Assembly: GCF_958298935.1 (NCBI RefSeq)
Contig: NC_084933.1
Coordinates: 12,383,001-12,447,000 of the forward strand
DNA from: Phragmites australis
Taxonomy: Eukaryota > Streptophyta > Magnoliopsida > Poales > Poaceae
DNA length: 64,000 nt
Reading direction: 5' to 3'
Below the pieces are notes generated by a model that worked only from the letters and a program-made list of their open reading frames with translations, was not told the origin of the DNA and did no database searches. This document shows, piece by piece, positions 36,797 through 47,100 of the stretch. A program made the position numbers and the translations under genes. Every line of letters starts with the position of its first letter. The stretch's first letter is position 1.

Positions 36797-37603
36797 CGGC
36801 GGCTGCAGTTGCTCGTTGAAACACTGAAAGGAGCAGTTGTGACTTGTAACCTGATAGAGCTATGGAAAATTCCATTGGAATTACCACAATACTCAAATAC
36901 ATTAGACCTTTTGTTCTTGTCAATATTTCCATAAAGATTTACTTTAGTCAAAATAAATTGATAGGGCAGTTTGGTGTTTGTGTAAGAAAATATCTTCCAC
37001 AAATAAGTATGGCGATAATCTCCTCTAGATAGAAGGAATACCGATGTGTTTATCACCAAAAGATTGGTCACTGCTCTGATGGCCATACGTCTGTATTTTT
37101 ACAGTGCTATTTGGGGTGTAAGTATACAAATATGTCCTTATAAAAATAACGATGTAAGTTATCGTCATGCTATAGGAACTTAGGGCTAATCGAATTATAC
37201 AGCCTGAGTTCAGGCAGAATATATTTATCCATAACTAAAATATATTATCTATTATGACAAATACAATAGTGTAGGTGACCCCAGAGGGTGCGATACTCGA
37301 CCGGTCGTCAATTGCGGTATGACGCCGCACTGTCCCGAATGTAAGGATGGCTACCACTTGCACTGGCATTAAATATCGATCATTTACTTGCAGCGGCTGA
37401 TTTTTCTCCAAGGCTTTATGGTCCACTTCCCAAGCTTCGGAGAGCTTGCCCAGGTTCCGAAGGACTGGGGCTCTAGGAGGCTAGGGCTCTGCAGAGCTCT
37501 GGAGCCCGAAAATCCGAGAGGCCTTTGGAACCTGAGATTCACAGGCATAGACTGACAAGACCAAGGGTGATAGGGTCCTTAAAGACAGCCCCCAACAATC
37601 TCT
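36790..37603 (-). repeat. Direct repeat copy B, 5' region of the PPR gene
   Basis: Matches 33487-34325. On the coding strand it begins AGAGATTGTTGGGGGCTGTC and ends with the start codon context GATGTCCC, so it is the immediate upstream region and presumed promoter of the PPR gene. No strong TATA box was picked out close to the ATG. Confidence 0.85.
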
Positions 37604-39445
37604 TCCGAAGACCAGCAACTTCCCCTGTCTCAAAAGGCAGTGGCCAGAGGGGTTCACGCTCTTCGGAAGCCAGACCTCCGCATGGGGATCCAGAGCCCAA
37701 GTGCTTTGGATGAGCTCTTGATGGTGACCCTTTAATAATGTCTGTAGACTGGGGTATTTCCCTCAATAGTACCTCCTGATCCGCTGGCCCCGAGGTACAG
37801 AGGGACGAGCGGATGTAGAAGGAACTAGCTCCAGCCCAACATCATAATCAATATATCATACTATAGCTTCTCGCCACTGAGGAGCCTCTCCGTGGTGACC
37901 GTGAGTGACGATGGTGAAGCTTGATGGTGATAGCGTAATTTGGAGGAAACTGTGTGGTTGATAGGTACGCTGAAGGTGGGAGTCCATGACCCCCTCAGCG
38001 GTTTACCGCGATGAGGCCTGACAAAGTCAATGCGCTCCGGAGCCTATGCAGAGTAAGCCCTTCAGCTCCCTTGATGGTGAGTCCTTTGGCCGCTTGCACC
38101 ATCATGGTGGAGGTTGTGTGTGGCAGCAAGGTATTCTTCTCATTTTTTGGTTCGAGTAATAGATGATGTGCAGTAATGTCAGTGTGTCTGATAGGGTAAT
38201 GCATAGGTTCACCTAGGGTTTTCATGCGTTGAAAGAGGCTCGAGCCATAAATGCGATAAGACATGCGCGCAAAAAACCAGGGAGCCACCGCAGGACGTTG
38301 CCACGTGGGCATGGATCGACCCAGGCGTGACCATGGGCCCCCCTAGGGGACTAATTGGGAGTGCCACAAAATGACGCCCATGAAGACTCTGTTTTCCTCC
38401 CCTAGCGTGCACAAGCAATTGCCTTAGCTATAAAAGCCAGGGGTTCATCTAGTTGATCCTTCACTGCTGTGTAAGGGAGCGCCTCTTCTTGCTTGAGTAT
38501 GGCACCCTGAGAAACCAAGTTGAGATGTGCCTTGGTTTATGCTTTGTGATAGTGATTGACAATGTGTGGCTTTGGATGAATGCTTGTTTGATTGCTAATG
38601 CATAGGTATGTACTGCAATGATAATCTTGTCTAACCAAAGTTGCAAGGAATTGGAGTTAGTTCGGTGCAGAAGGTTTTCACTCATCAGACAATTCAGTGT
38701 GTGGGTTTTTTATCTCACCGGATAATCTAGTGTATGACAGATATGAGCATCGAACTAAATTCTATAGAGAAGGTCTTCTGGCGCCAAAATTTGAATCAAG
38801 TGCCAGATGGTCCAGTGTGTGCATGAGTAAGCACCGAACTAATATTTTCAAAGGGACTGAAATGTGTGCCTGGAGCAGAAGAACTCACCGGATGCTCCGG
38901 TGAGTGGAATGTGATTACCGGAGGACAACACCGGACTAATTCTTGCAGAGAAGGTTTTGGTGCCAAATTTGAAGTGAGCACCGGATTGTCCGGTGTAGGC
39001 AAAAAGTGATCACCAGACCAATATTTTCAGAGAGGTTTCAAAACTTGGTTCCAGTAGGGATGTACCCACCGGATGGTCCGGTGTGTGCTCAAGTGATCAC
39101 CAAACCATATTTTCTAGAGAGGGATTTTTTCTCGGTGCAAAATGGAGATGTACTCATCGGATTCTCTGGTGTTCAGAGGATGAACACACCAGAACATTCG
39201 GTGTACACATTTTGGGTCACGTCTGTTCTTCTCAATTGAGATTTGATTTGGACTAACATGTGGTGATATTACTTGGCTCTGGAGATACATATTTGCTTAT
39301 CTATTGGTGGGCAAATGTTAGATGCAACTTGACAGTCGATAACGGGTGATCAGGGCCAAGTGGGGTGCTTAGTGCCGGACGATCAAGGAGGCCGGGGGAG
39401 TCAAGGGTGATCCTAACTGCACACATGAAGATCAAGCAAGGCATG
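37604..39445. other. Intergenic repeat debris, no gene seen
   Basis: About 1.8 kb with LTR-like stretches (for example ctggggtatttccctca near 37750) and, at 38690-39215, a palindrome array listed separately. No open frame has a recognised motif. Confidence 0.4.
38690..39215. repeat. Cluster of short palindromes, LTR fragment
   Basis: At least six degenerate copies of CACCGGANNNTCCGGTG occur at 35-90 bp spacing; the clearest is TCACCGGATGCTCCGGTGA at 38885-38903. Same architecture as the copia LTRs at 28858-30441 and 44174-50067, so probably an LTR remnant of a related family. Confidence 0.55.
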
Positions 39446-40448
39446 TGTCACACCCAATTTTATAAAGGGACAAAATCATATGTAAACCACATGTATGTCA
39501 GGATCAAGTTTAATATATGCAGCGACTTCATCAGTGTATCACACAAGTGTCATTATTACAACGCTTAACTTAAACAAAATAGAAAGACCTCAAAGTCTTT
39601 AACTAAAACACACTAGCAAAACACAGCGAAGCTCCCATCTTCCACAACCAATCGACCGGGGGTCTACCAGCCTAGCAATCTTTATCTTCATCGGCAAGTT
39701 AGTCTAGTTATTCTTCATTATATGAGCAGCGTTTGATGTACATTTGGATGGAAATAGCAAGTATTAGTACATATCGTACTCCGCAAGTGTGGGAAATAAA
39801 TGACATGCAAGCTTGAACAAAGGGAATATGCTATAACAGGTTTATTTTGCATAAATGCCAACTATGCTATCATAGAATTATAAAAGCATCCTATTTAACT
39901 AGCGAATCATCACTAAACTTCCAACTCCTAGAAACATCTCCATATGTTTCTCAACTTCACGAAAACCACTTCAGGTTCCCAAACCATCCGACTTGATACC
40001 CTCCACAGGTAACCAAGAACTATCCAATCAAACCAACTAATCATGTGAGAATCCAAGTCTCTCATGACCATGAGCATGGCTGATATATCAGATTTTATAC
40101 TTTGTTAGAGGTTGTCCAGCTTTCCCCATGAGTCGTGAATTCCTTGTTGCCGTGCCAGCCAAGCACTTAACACACGACTATGGTGTGTTGTCCAAAAATC
40201 ACTACAAAACCGTTATAAAGTTTCATCCAGTATGTGCACGCTCACTAGGTTTTACCGCCATCAAAGTGGTATACACGCCACCCAGAAGCCCCCTTTTGCG
40301 CCCTGTAGTTTTCAGCAAGTTTTCACCATTCCCTTCCACTACACATCTCATACCACTAACCAAATAGTTCTGGCCTTAGCTGTCCCCACACATCCACTCT
40401 TCCGTTTGGCATGTACAAAACTTGAATTCACTAATTAATAGGCCAAGT
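39446..40448 (-). repeat. LTR fragment related to the solo LTR at 44345-48506
   Basis: Its left end TGTCACACCCAATTTTA is the reversed 3' end of an LTR and parallels the reversed end of 44345-48506 (TATCACACCCGGTTTTA). Similarity continues to the cctattaattagtgaattc region near 40430, which parallels 47395-47420. The 5' half is missing; copia sequence starts at 40449. Confidence 0.55.
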
Positions 40449-42994
40449 CTATCCCATACCAGGTCTCGTGGTTGGTACGATATCAGGCCTAAATGCGTTA
40501 AGGTAAAGAACTAACCCAATAATGAAACAATAAAGCTTTTGGTCAACTGATTTACCCGTTTCATCCATGTCAATATGTTCGTTAGTAGGCATTGGAGTCT
40601 TGATTGGCTTGATATCATCTATCTTGAACTTCTTGAGAATATCCTTCGTGTACTTCTCTTGATGGATGAAAGTCCCTTCCTTCAATTTCTTGATTTGAAA
40701 TCCAAGGAAGTAGTTGAGCTCTCCAATCATTGACATCTCGAACTCCCTAAACATCATGTCACCAAATTTCTTGCAAAAATCTTTGTTAGTTGAACCAAAT
40801 ATTATATCATCAATATAAATTTGACACAAGAAAAGCTTATTGTCAATAATCTTTGTGAATAATATAGTGTCCACCCTCCCAATCATAAATCCTTGGTTGA
40901 TGAGGAAGTCACGTAGTCGTTCATACCAATATCTTGGTGCTTGCTTGAGTCCATAGAGCGCCTTGTGTAACCTATAAACATGATTGGGATATCTAGTATC
41001 TTTGAAACCAGGGGTTATTCAACATAAACGAGTTCATTAATAAAGCCATTCAAAAATGCACTCTTCACATTCATTTGGTAAAGCTTAATATTATATGTGA
41101 AACATATGTAAGAAGGATACAGATGGCTTCAAACCTTGCCACGGGAGTAAATGTTTTGCCAAAATCTAACCCTTCAACTTGTGCAAATCGTTGTGCAATG
41201 AGTCTTGGCTTGTTGCGTACCATCACACCATGTTCATCTTGCTTGTTGCGGAAGACCCACTTAGTTCCAATCATATTCTTGTCTTGATGCATCTCTTCTA
41301 GTATCCATACTTTATTGTGCGTAAAGTTGTTGAGTTTTTCATGTATAGCAATCACCCAATACGGATCCTTGAGAGTCTCATCTATATGTGTAGATTCTAA
41401 ATAAGAGACAAACGAGTAATATTCATAAAATGAAGCATATTGACGAGAGCGAGTTCTTACTTCCCTAGATGGACTCTCAATGATCAAGTCAATGGGATGA
41501 TCCCTGAAAATATATGTTTGCTTCACTTATGGTTCTTGAGGTGTATCTTGGTTGGTATAACATCTTGAGCTTGAGCTTTTTCTTGAGAGATATAGACATC
41601 TTGTGATGGAAGTGGTTGATCATCCTTCTCACCATCTTGATCAACTTGAGGCGCCATAGAGGTATATGGATTGTAAGTGGAAGTTACATCTTCATCCTCA
41701 TCCTTAGGCTTCATACCCCCAATCGCCATCTTCTTCATCACATCTCTCAAGGGTTCATCACCTACATCATCATAAGAGACACCTTCTCCTTGAGAACGTT
41801 TAGGGAAGTTTGAATACTCGACATGCGTTGGAGTTAGATACATAACCAACAAGAAAACCAATATCACAATGACGTTTAAACTTCCCTAGGCGTTCTCTTT
41901 TCTTGAAGATAAAACACGTACACCCGAACACCCGAAAGTAGGAGATATTAGATTTCCTCCCAATGAGAAGCTTGTATGGCGTCTTCTTCAATAGTCATTG
42001 GAGGTACACTTAATTGGATGCATGACACGCCGTGTTGATTGCTTCCACTCAAAATTTCTCCGATGTACCATACTCATCCAACATTGCTATTGCAAGAGTG
42101 ATCAACGTCTTTTTTTTCTCTCCTCCACGTTATTTTGTTGATGGGTGTAGGTTGATGAGAGCTCATGCTTGATGCCTCTATCATCAAAAAATTCTTCAAT
42201 TTGTGTGTTCTTGAACTCCGTCCCGTTGTCACTTCGGATCTTCATAAGTGTAGCCTCAAATTCATTTTGAGCTCTCTTCGTGAACTTCTTGAAGATTCCA
42301 ACGGTCTTGCTTTTGTCATCTAAATAAAAAGTCCAAATGTATCTTGTATAATCATCAACAATGAAAAACCAATAAAGGTTATCACCAAGACTTTTGCAGG
42401 TAGTTGGTCGAAAGATGTCCATGTGTAGAAGCTCTATGGGTCTTGATGTAGATATCATGGACTTGTATGAATGAGAGCTTACAACTTGCTTCCCCGCTTG
42501 GCAAGTATTACATAGCTTGTCCTTCTTGAATAACACATCCTTCAAATCAACCACCATTCTATTCTTGAACATCTTCTCAAGTTGGCTCATTCCAATGTGT
42601 GCAAGTAGACGATGACAAAGCCAACCCATTGAAGTCTTGGTGAAGAGGCATGTTGTCAAGCTAGCTTCATTAAAAGAAAATGCACAAGATAGATATGTCC
42701 ATGTCTAAAGCCTTTAAAGATTGGATCATTATACTTCTTGCTAGTTATGATAATATCAACATCACTAAATAAATATGTGAAACCTAAATCACATAGTTGA
42801 GCTACGAAAAACAAATTAAAACTAAGAGACTCTATTAAAATAACATTGGAGATTGCAACCTTACCCAAACCTACCACATTTACCTTAGAATTATCACCAA
42901 AAGTAATTTTGGCATGATCGCTCACTTTATCTTCTAGTGAGGTAAACATCTTTATATTGACGGTCATATGTTGTGCAGATCTACTATCAAGCAC
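40449..42994 (-). pseudogene. copia pol remnant: protease, integrase, RT
   Basis: Protease near 42994 reads MLDSRSAQHMT, where the catalytic DSG has become DSR. Integrase at 42659-42102 keeps the zinc region (LAHIGMSQLEKM ... CNTCQAGKQ) and core motifs LLHMDIF, IVDDYTRYIWTF and IRSDNGTEFKN. Reverse transcriptase covers 41526-41071 (WVFRNKQDEHG, RLIAQRFAQVEGLDF) and 40886-40449 (YIDDIIFGSTN, intact catalytic YIDD; ELNYFLGFQIKKL). Frames change at least three times and the 3' third of pol is missing. Confidence 0.85.
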
Positions 42995-43095
42995 TTAATG
43001 TTTGCCACCGGCTTTGTAGTTCACCTTGTTGTTACCTTTTGTCATGAGGCACATAGGCGATGGAGGAAGTGGTGGATCATTTGTGATGGTGAGGC

Positions 43096-44125
43096 CTACG
43101 AAGTTGTTGTGTTTATCACTACTTGAATCATCACTTGAGCTCTCACCGGAGACCCATTCAGTAACAATGTAAGCCTTTCGGCCTCCAGCCTTCTTGTTGA
43201 AGAGCTTCTTCTTCTTTTTATCCTAACCCTTCTTCTTGTGCTTGTCCTTACCATCACATGCATCATTTGGCTTGCTCTTGTTCTTGTTTCTCTTGTAGGG
43301 ATGAGGATAGTCATATGACTTGTGGCCATAATCACCATAATTGTATCATTTCTTCTTGTCTCTGCCACCAGACTTGTCAAATATTTTTGAGCGAAATTTG
43401 TTCTTCTTAGAATCATAGCCCTTCTTGCCCAAATTGGATATCATCCTTGTGGTTTTTCTCATGAGAAGGGCATGCTTGGTGTTGGAATTGTCATCATCAT
43501 CATCATCATCTTCATCACTTTCACTCGATGATAGAAGCTTCTTCTTCTTCTTCTTCTTGTCACCCATCTTAGCCTTGAGAGCAAGATTCTTCCTGGATGA
43601 ATATTGATCATCTTGATTTGCAAATATGAACATCTCAAGAGCACAAATCTTCCTAACGACATCAGTGACAGTCATATAATTGATGTTCCTTTCATGAAGA
43701 AAAGAGATGACAATGTTGTATTATGGCTTTGAAAGCACCATCAAGATCATATGAATAATGTCTCCTTGAGACAATTGAGTAAGTTCAAGAGAATTGATTT
43801 TCTCAACAAACATATTCATATGAGAATACATATCATTGCATAACTTATTAGAAAATATCTTAAATTGATTACGATTGTTCATTAGAACATGATATGTTTG
43901 AGTTTCACAAAGGCTGGTCCAAGTATCACGAGCTAATTTCTTACTCCTTACTCTAGAAAAAGCATCTTCACTAATTCCCTCAAATATAGCATTTCTAGCC
44001 TTAGCATTCCATCTAAGAATGGAAGTGGCTAGCCAAACTTCAAGGGAAATAACCATGCGAACTTTCCAATAGGAGAAGTTCTTTCTCTCAAACCTTTGCA
44101 CACTACTTACATTCCCGGGGGGCAT
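43096..44125 (-). pseudogene. copia gag remnant
   Basis: The block 44125-43721 starts MPPGNVSSVQRFERKNFSYW and contains ARDTWTSLCETQ and QLSQGDIIHMIL. It continues after a shift at 43675-43346 with TVTDVVRKICALEMF, a Lys-run and an Asp-rich stretch (SSSESDEDDDDDDD). The zinc knuckle near 43340 has lost cysteines (YNYGDYGHKSYDYP, where CYNCGEYGHKSYDCP is usual). It would form the particle shell. Confidence 0.8.
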
Positions 44126-44159
44126 TGATCTAGGATGTTAAGCCTACCAAGAGAATGAG

Positions 44160-44171
44160 TCTCTGATACCA
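44160..44171 (-). other. Primer-binding site of the copia element
   Basis: Minus strand TGGTATCAGAGA, two bases after the LTR end, an almost exact initiator-methionine tRNA primer site. Confidence 0.8.
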
Positions 44172-44173
44172 AT

Positions 44174-47100
44174 TGAAATCATCGAATGGCCCAAGAGGGG
44201 GGGGGTGAACTAGGCTCTAATTTAAAAGTAACTTCTACCGAATTCTAAAATAAGTAGCAACCTTAGCCTAGATGAAAGTAATGCGACTACATAAAATCTA
44301 GATGAAAGCAAAAGACACGCAAGCAAGAACACAAAGTAAATACGTGTAACACCCTACTTTCGAAGATTTTACAACTTTTTAAAATTTTCCAACATTAGTA
44401 AGTGGCTTCACCAATAGAGCAGTTTAAAACCTATTTTCATAAACAACCAAGCAACCTAGGGTATCATTTCTTGTGCATTGCATGCTGAGTTTTGCTATGA
44501 GCCAGGTAAATGCATTAGAGTTCCTCTTTTTCTTCTTTTTGGTGTTTTGGAATGAAAAAGGTTTTGACAATGTTTTACAAAATTCAACAGTGGGTAGGTT
44601 AAGGATCTTAATGGTTCGAATTCAAAATTCTTGAATTCATCATCTATTCAAACCTTTATCATACTTGATCCTTCTGTAGTTCAATTCAAATCTTATCCAA
44701 ATTCTTGTTTAAATCAAATCTCTCTTTTTTCTTAAATTCTACCCAAATCCAAATTCAAATTCCTTATCTACTCTCATTCTTATTCAACCTCATTTTTTTG
44801 TTTCTCCTAAATTCACTCCAAGTTCAATTCAAATTCAAACCCTATTCAAATTTCTCTACAAAAGTTTCTTTTCTAAAACCCTAGATATGCCTAAAGTGCC
44901 TTTGGACCCAATCCTACCCAAGCCCAAGCCCTTAGCCGGCACACAAGTCATTTAGAAGGTTCAACACAAAGGATCCACGAAATCTGTAGATATTCGCGGA
45001 GTCCTAGACAGCCTCATCTTCCCATGCAATTTCAGAGTTCAAGATGGCCTCAAATGCAAATCTTGATAATACCAAAGTTGTATGCCTCGTCGAGAGATTT
45101 GATTTGAACCTATGGAAGTCCCCTTTTGGATAATAGAGCTAGGAGTTATGACCCCCGAAATTAGTGCTGCGCAGATAAGTCTCGGTTTAAATAGTTTATC
45201 TTGTGACGCATTTTTGGAAATCAAAATGGCGTTTCCGAAGTTCCAATGAATACCAAAGTCTTTTTGAGTACTACAATTTAGAGTCCAAAAATGTCTAATA
45301 TGGAGTCCTAGAGGTAGAGATATCGTCCTCGGAATAAAGAGCTGTGAAAATGGAAATCCTAACTGACTCAAACTCGAATCCGAATCGTGTCCGACTTGGA
45401 CTCCACTTCAACCAGCTGCCCCTAGCCTTATAAATAGGTGTTGCACATCCTCCCCTACCCCCTTTACATCCCTCCAAGCCCTAGCAGCCACAGGTGCCCT
45501 GCCCGTGCGCCGTCGTTCGCCGGTGTCGCCCGTGATGCGCTACGTCGTCGTATCCGTAAATCCTCCTTCTCCGATAGTTGAAGTAAGGTGAGAACCCCTC
45601 CTTCTCCTTCCTTACCCTTGTTTTACCATCATGCTAATTCCCTAGCCAAGCCCTAGCCCTAGCCAAAGCCCGATCTACGCCGCCACGGTCGTCGCCACCG
45701 CGGACAGCCGCACCATCGCTGATTGGCATTGACGTTCCTGGCTGACTAGAGGTCAAATAGTCATGCCCTTTCACCAGTGCATGACCCATGATGTTGCCCA
45801 TGCCCTCACCAACCGATTTGTCCAGTATATCAGCCAAACCACCGGGATCAAGGTCAACATGCCCGCTGTCCGATTTCTGGACGCGTTCTATGCGCGCACC
45901 AAGTTTGCTAGCGTGTTCCCCATCAATCCAGAAGCCGTATGGATGTGCCATATGCGTCACAACATGTCCCATGGATTCTTCTACATTCCCCTATATTCCC
46001 TTCACTGGTTGTGTAGCAACATGTCCAGAATGCGGTTGCCAACCACAGCATGCCGCAGCCGTCATCCATCTCATCTCCGTTGTTCGTTCTTACTCTCAGG
46101 GGATGATCTACCCAAACCCATGCTATAGAATTGTGTCCCCGGGATATATGAATGTCTTTGTTAAGACGGTTCCTCAAAATTTATAGCTAATCTCTAGGAA
46201 CACGAGCATCTACGTTGTTGCATCTGTTCGCAGTCACCACCAAATCTAGCAGCAGTCGTCGCTATTTTGCCGCTACCTCGGATGACCCCTTCCAAAACTA
46301 ACCATACCTTTGAGTTAGCCTTTCTACGCTCTACGCTATTCTTCCCTCGTTTCACTAAAACACCACTGAAGCCCAACATCGAAGTCAGTGTCCACGTGCC
46401 TGATCGCCATCTCCGACGAAACCTGAGCTACCATCACTACGCAGAGTCACCGATAGTATCATTAAACTAGAAGCGCAACCTCCAGTCATTTAAACCATCA
46501 TGGAAGGTTTAGGCTAGACCTCAACTCACCTCTTCTTTAATCCAAGATGATGCTTGTATGGCATGCCAAGTCAACACCACATCATCCTCTTTAGCCTAGT
46601 CAGCGAAGTCTAGTCAGCCCTATACCTCTTGAACCTTGCACAATAATGTTATCAAGCCTGACACAATGATTGCGTAATAAACCTTTTCTTATAGGAAGAT
46701 AACTCTGGTAAACTAGCCTTTCCTTTTTAGCCTAATCCATCTTCCGAAAGCCGTTATCTTTCATCCTGACTCCGACTTAGATGATTCTTGCATCTAAATT
46801 TCTTCTCTAAAATCATACCTATCGAATCATAGTGTTTTGAAAGTGTTTTGATTATGTTTGGTATGTTGTTCTTAGTGTTTTCCTTTTTGTTGTTTGTCAG
46901 TAGTTTTCGCGATTAGTCAATGTTCCGAAGGAGTTAGAATGACTTCAAGACCAAGACTTTTCTGAAGACCCAACTGAGTTGAGTGAAGGCAAGTTGTGTT
47001 CTTGATCATATTTATCCCAGTTTACAAATATTTTGTTTTATAAACATGCATGCTAATAATTTGTTGGGAATCCCAAGAGTTAGGCTTTACCCTAGTTTTC

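Noticed and set aside
36363..36932. 189-codon minus-strand frame at the PPR start
   Set aside because: Overlaps the start of the PPR gene in another frame; its N-terminal part lies in the direct repeat and its C-terminal part is an Arg/Pro-rich shadow.
33487..37603. PPR gene as internal region of an LTR retrotransposon with the 0.8-kb repeats as LTRs
   Set aside because: On the coding strand both repeats contain TGTTRGGGGCTGTC near their start, but there is no CA end, primer site, polypurine tract or TSD; tandem duplication or cassette insertion fits better.
45763..46186. 121- and 132-codon frames inside the 4.16-kb solo LTR
   Set aside because: They lie in LTR sequence downstream of its TATA box, overlap in two frames, and have no domain.
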